A stretch of DNA of 64,000 nt, taken from the NCBI GenBank assembly GCA_910586035.1, contig CAJUHT010000001.1, positions 154,806-218,805 of the forward strand. The letters run 5' to 3'. Of this stretch, positions 61,010 to 64,000 are shown one piece after another. The notes beneath the pieces are model-generated. The model was given only the letters and a program-made list of their open reading frames with translations. It had not been told where the DNA came from and ran no database searches. The DNA is from an uncultured Christensenella sp. GTDB taxonomy: Bacteria > Bacillota > Clostridia > Christensenellales > Borkfalkiaceae. Each line of letters starts with the position of its first letter. Position 1 is the stretch's first letter. The position numbers and the translations under genes were made by a program.

Positions 61010-61909
61010 TTATTTCTTCCTCTTCTTGCCCACAAACATATTCAAAAGCACGTAAACGCCGACAAGCGCCACAATGCTTAAAACAAGCACAAGGTACGAT
61101 ACCCATATTTCAACCTTGCTTCCGAACAGATACAAATTTATATCTACGGAATCTTTTATACTTTCTATTACCGAACTATCCCAACCCATAGCCGACATTT
61201 CCCTAAGCGTGCCCGCCATAGAATGATAGCGCACAAGCGAAGTACCGTAAGTTCCGGGGAGGAAACCGACTATATTTTGCAACGCCTTGCCGAAAAACGA
61301 TATGGGCATATACGCGCCGCAGATAAAGCCGTAACCCGCGCTTACCGCCGTTCCTACCGCCGACATCTGCCCCTGCGAGCTTAAAAAGAAATTTATAACA
61401 GAAGAAAGAGCCGTTCCGAACATAGACAAAAGAACGACGTCGGACAACAGCAAAAACACGTCGCCAACGCTTAAATACCACCCCGAACAGGCTATGTATA
61501 TAAGCGAACAGCAAGCGGCAACGCCGCAAACGATTATCGTTGTAACCAAAGTCGATATATAATATCCCAGCGCGTGTACCGAGCGCTTTGCGGGAGTAAT
61601 TGCAAGGTCGGCGCGCACGCCCGTTACCTTATCCTGCACCATAAGCATATTTGAGCAAAACGCAACGGTTATACAGCAGACGGCAAGTAGCGACGAACAC
61701 AACTGCCCCGCAACCATTCCGTTTATGAGTTTATCGGGACAGGCAACCCCTTCGAGCGATTGATTAAAATTATCTTTAAATACCTTTGCAAGGAAAAACA
61801 CGTATAGCACAAGCAGAATTATAGGGGTAATAAGCGATGAAAAGAACATTGCCTTATCCTTAAAGTAAACTTTGCAATTGCGCTTTATCGAAGCTAACAG
61901 ACCGCTCAT
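61010..61909 (-). CDS. ABC-2 type transporter permease
   Basis: A 299-residue permease with six membrane segments (first FFSSLITPIILLVLYVFFLAKVF; last VSYLVLVLSIVALVGVYVLLNMF) and the DLAITPAKRSVHALGYYIST segment typical of ABC-2 exporters. It has an extracytoplasmic loop of about 40 residues after helix 1 and the C-terminal tail KKRKK. It overlaps the ATPase gene by 4 nt, so the two make one exporter. The substrate (drug, peptide or lipid) cannot be told. Confidence 0.9.
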   Translation of the reverse strand: MSGLLASIKRNCKVYFKDKAMFFSSLITPIILLVLYVFFLAKVFKDNFNQSLEGVACPDKLINGMVAGQLCSSLLAVCCITVAFCSNMLMVQDKVTGVRADLAITPAKRSVHALGYYISTLVTTIIVCGVAACCSLIYIACSGWYLSVGDVFLLLSDVVLLSMFGTALSSVINFFLSSQGQMSAVGTAVSAGYGFICGAYMPISFFGKALQNIVGFLPGTYGTSLVRYHSMAGTLREMSAMGWDSSVIESIKDSVDINLYLFGSKVEIWVSYLVLVLSIVALVGVYVLLNMFVGKKRKK

Positions 61910-62826
61910 AACATACCTCCGCCAAGCTTTTTGCCCGTTACGGCAAGAAACACGTCGTCCATCTTGCCCTTAATTACTTCGTAGTCGTTAAACATTTCAG
62001 GGTGAGCGGCAATTAACCTCGTCGCTTCGCCGCTGTCCGACACTAAAATGCGGTAGCCTCCCGCAACCTCCAAGTATTTAACGTTGAGAGCGGCTAACTG
62101 CTCCGCCCCGACCCCGTAAACGGTTATAAAGTCGCCCGTATATCTGTTTTTAAGGTCGATTGGCGTACCCTCCGCCACAATACTGCCGCCGTCTATAATT
62201 ACAACGTAGTCGGCGTCAGCCGCCTCTTCCATATAGTGCGTTGTAAGAAGCACGGTAACCTTATCTTCCTTCCTCAGCTTATCAACCACTTCCCATATTA
62301 CTTTGCGGGTCTGCGGGTCAAGCCCCGTTGTCGGCTCGTCCAAAATGAGTATTTTGGGACTGTGTATTATTGCGCGGGCAATGTCAACGCGCCGTTTTTG
62401 CCCGCCGGAAAGTTTGCCGAGCGTGCGCTTCAATATCGGGGCAAGCTCCAATAAGTTGCTGATTTCTTCCAATCTTTCCTTAAACTTTGCTCCGCTTATG
62501 CCGTACAGCGCCGCCTTGTACTTCAAGTTATCGTAAACGGTAAGCGACTTATCGAGCACTGAATTCTGAAATACAACGCCCAGCTCCCGCTTTACCGCGT
62601 CCATATTCTTATCCACACTGTGCCCGTTTACGGTTACCGTGCCGCCGTCCGCCTGCAATTGCCCGCATATGATTGAAATCGTCGTACTTTTCCCCGCGCC
62701 GTTTACTCCGAGAAAGGCAAAGAGCTGCCCCTCCCTAACGTTAAAGCTAAGCCCGTTCACCGCGTGCACGTCCTTAAAACTTTTGTGCAGATTTTCTATT
62801 TTTATAACGTTATTATTCGTTTCCAT
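61906..62826 (-). CDS. ABC transporter ATP-binding protein (ABC-2 exporter)
   Basis: A 306-residue ATPase from ATG 62826 (METNNNVIKIENLHKSF). Walker A is LGVNGAGKSTT, the Q-loop is in VVFQNSVLDKSLTVYDNL, the signature is LSGGQKRRVDIA, Walker B is ILILDEPTTGLD and the H-loop is LLTTHYMEEA. The C-terminal part resembles the DrrA-type domain of drug exporters. The longer opening upstream is rejected because family homology starts here. It follows the FtsX-like gene by 83 bp and overlaps the permease gene. Confidence 0.93.
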   Translation of the reverse strand: METNNNVIKIENLHKSFKDVHAVNGLSFNVREGQLFAFLGVNGAGKSTTISIICGQLQADGGTVTVNGHSVDKNMDAVKRELGVVFQNSVLDKSLTVYDNLKYKAALYGISGAKFKERLEEISNLLELAPILKRTLGKLSGGQKRRVDIARAIIHSPKILILDEPTTGLDPQTRKVIWEVVDKLRKEDKVTVLLTTHYMEEAADADYVVIIDGGSIVAEGTPIDLKNRYTGDFITVYGVGAEQLAALNVKYLEVAGGYRILVSDSGEATRLIAAHPEMFNDYEVIKGKMDDVFLAVTGKKLGGGML

Positions 62827-62909
62827 AATCTTTTTATCAGCGATTGCCCGCCATAAATACTCCACTTTTACTCTATGATTTTCAGCAATGTCTATTTTTA
62901 AATGCCAAG

Positions 62910-64000
62910 CTATTCGCTCATAACCTTTTTTACGGAAGTGCGCCCCACTACAAAAACGTACGCCGCCGTAAGCGCTTCGTATGCAACCGTAAACAACGCG
63001 AAGCAAACTGCGAACAGCGCCCAATCGAAAGAATAAACAGGAACGTCGTCAAACTTTGCAAACACAATGTTGACCATAACGCTTAAAAGTCCGTATTGGT
63101 ACGCCGCGCCGACGGCAAACCCGATATATGCGGGGATATGATACAGCCCCAGCACCGAAAGCCCGCACTCCTTTAACGTATAACCCGAAACTTTCAGCAT
63201 TGCTATATTTTTTGCGTTTCCGCCTACTACCGCCGTCATAGATAGCCAAAGCGATACGGCGGCAAGCACCAAGCCTATCGTCAAAATCATTCCGCCCATT
63301 AAATTGCTTGCATAATCGCGCATTGACAGTCCCATCTGCGTCATCGAGGAAAAGCAGAAGCCGCCGAACGCAACAAAAAACGCAAGCGTTTTATTTTGGT
63401 TAATAACGCCGAACGCAAACTCCGTAAGGAAGCTTTTGCTGCCGCGCGCGGGCTTGTTCTTTTTTATCTTTTCTTTACTTGTATTTCCCCTTATAAGCAC
63501 AAGTGCGGGTGCTTTGAGCTTTACGTATGCAATGACTATCGATACAGCCGAAAACAGAGCGGACGGCAATATAACAAGAGCAAACAACAGCGCAGGGTGG
63601 AAACGCAACGCCGCCTCGCATATGCCTGCGCCGCCCTCGTTTTGTAAGCGGTAAAAGGTTGGCATAACCGTCCAGCTTACGGCATAGCCTGCCGCCGCGC
63701 CGACCAAAACGCAAAAACCGAAAACCCAGCACCTTGCCGCGATACTCCACTCACCGTAACCGAGAGCCTTTAAAATGCCGAATTTAGGTGAATTCTTTTC
63801 GATATGCGTTCCTATATAGAATACAAGCATAACTACCGAAGTAAGCAACAGGCAACCGCCCGCCACGGCGCATACCACTACGTTGTTTAACAACAGCGCT
63901 TCGTACAGCTCCGCACCCTCGGCGGGCACCGTTGCGCCAACGGCGCGCAAATCGATATCGTAATTTAAAAACATATTGCAGACGAGCACCGCGCAAAAGG
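62910..64000 (-). CDS. FtsX-like permease, C-terminal part (cut by window end)
   Basis: The frame is open to base 64000, so the N-terminus is missing; 363 codons are visible. Two FtsX-type membrane units appear: the first has VVVCAVAGGCLLLTSVVMLVF and the motif SPKFGILKALGYGEWSIA, the second has MILTIGLVLAAVSLWLSMTAV and KNIAMLKVSGYTLKECGLSVLG. These are MacB/FtsX-type permeases, a different class from the ABC-2 permease downstream. A partner ATPase would be expected outside the window. Its end lies 83 bp before the ABC-2 ATPase start. Confidence 0.85.
   Translation of the reverse strand, partial: FCAVLVCNMFLNYDIDLRAVGATVPAEGAELYEALLLNNVVVCAVAGGCLLLTSVVMLVFYIGTHIEKNSPKFGILKALGYGEWSIAARCWVFGFCVLVGAAAGYAVSWTVMPTFYRLQNEGGAGICEAALRFHPALLFALVILPSALFSAVSIVIAYVKLKAPALVLIRGNTSKEKIKKNKPARGSKSFLTEFAFGVINQNKTLAFFVAFGGFCFSSMTQMGLSMRDYASNLMGGMILTIGLVLAAVSLWLSMTAVVGGNAKNIAMLKVSGYTLKECGLSVLGLYHIPAYIGFAVGAAYQYGLLSVMVNIVFAKFDDVPVYSFDWALFAVCFALFTVAYEALTAAYVFVVGRTSVKKVMSE

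Noticed and set aside
62827..63024. N-terminal extension of the ABC ATPase
   Set aside because: The added residues show no domain and partly overlap the FtsX gene end; family homology starts at the ATG 62826.

Overview
The window looks like a chromosome segment from an anaerobic Firmicute of class Clostridia. The evidence is the gene content and order: short-form HisG with HisZ and the TrpR-like YerC, WhiA next to DnaE and PfkA, a YwlE-type arginine phosphatase, a T-box in front of thrS, an infC-rpmI-rplT operon with a leader attenuator, DnaD-type replication proteins, and strong SigA-like promoters. The surface proteins (GLUG, FIVAR, BspA-like repeats, cohesin and dockerin modules) resemble those of uncultured gut Clostridia such as Christensenellales; that placement is inference. 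Most genes lie on the minus strand. No rRNA, CRISPR array, transposase or phage gene was seen.

Layout. 1-2.6 kb: histidine genes yerC-hisZ-hisG-hisD (hisD cut by the window edge), with a palindrome over the promoter. 2.7-12.6 kb: a long minus-strand run: histidinol-phosphatase-like PHP, rpiB, ywlE-type phosphatase, ywlC/sua5, dnaB, pepF, a UPF0210/ACT-domain pair, signal peptidase I and an alpha/beta-hydrolase-like protein that has lost its nucleophile. 12.7-15 kb (+): a DnaD-like gene and a small helicase-loader-like gene. 15-19.2 kb: a frameshifted small membrane gene, a cation efflux pump, tRNA-Thr, a Cys-rich small protein, a PfkB-type sugar-phosphate kinase and pfkA. 19.3-26.6 kb: dnaE, whiA, a PHP hydrolase, murB and an anchored solute-binding-like protein. 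26.8-33.8 kb: a pectate-lyase-like lipoprotein, yebC, an rRNA methyltransferase, rplT, rpmI, infC and thrS with its T-box. 33.8-43.9 kb: leuS, a GNAT protein, a BspA-like repeat protein, a decayed DUF4097 gene, two tRNA-Leu genes, coaE and polA.

44-60.6 kb is the most unusual region, a cell-surface locus on the minus strand. It encodes a GLUG-repeat lipoprotein; a membrane protein whose reading frame is broken before a basic coiled-coil tail; a SipW-type signal peptidase with a Ser/His pair; a protein of about 3,450 residues made of four GLUG blocks, about 19 FIVAR-like repeats and a C-terminal dockerin; and, overlapping it by 4 nt, a membrane-anchored protein with an N-terminal cohesin-like domain. 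The adjacent cohesin and dockerin suggest that the two products dock on the cell surface after the SipW-type peptidase processes exported proteins. The lipoprotein promoter carries a run of eight G in its spacer, so its expression may vary by slippage. 60.7-64 kb holds tRNA-Arg, a degenerate second copy of it, and an ABC exporter with an FtsX-like permease cut by the window end.
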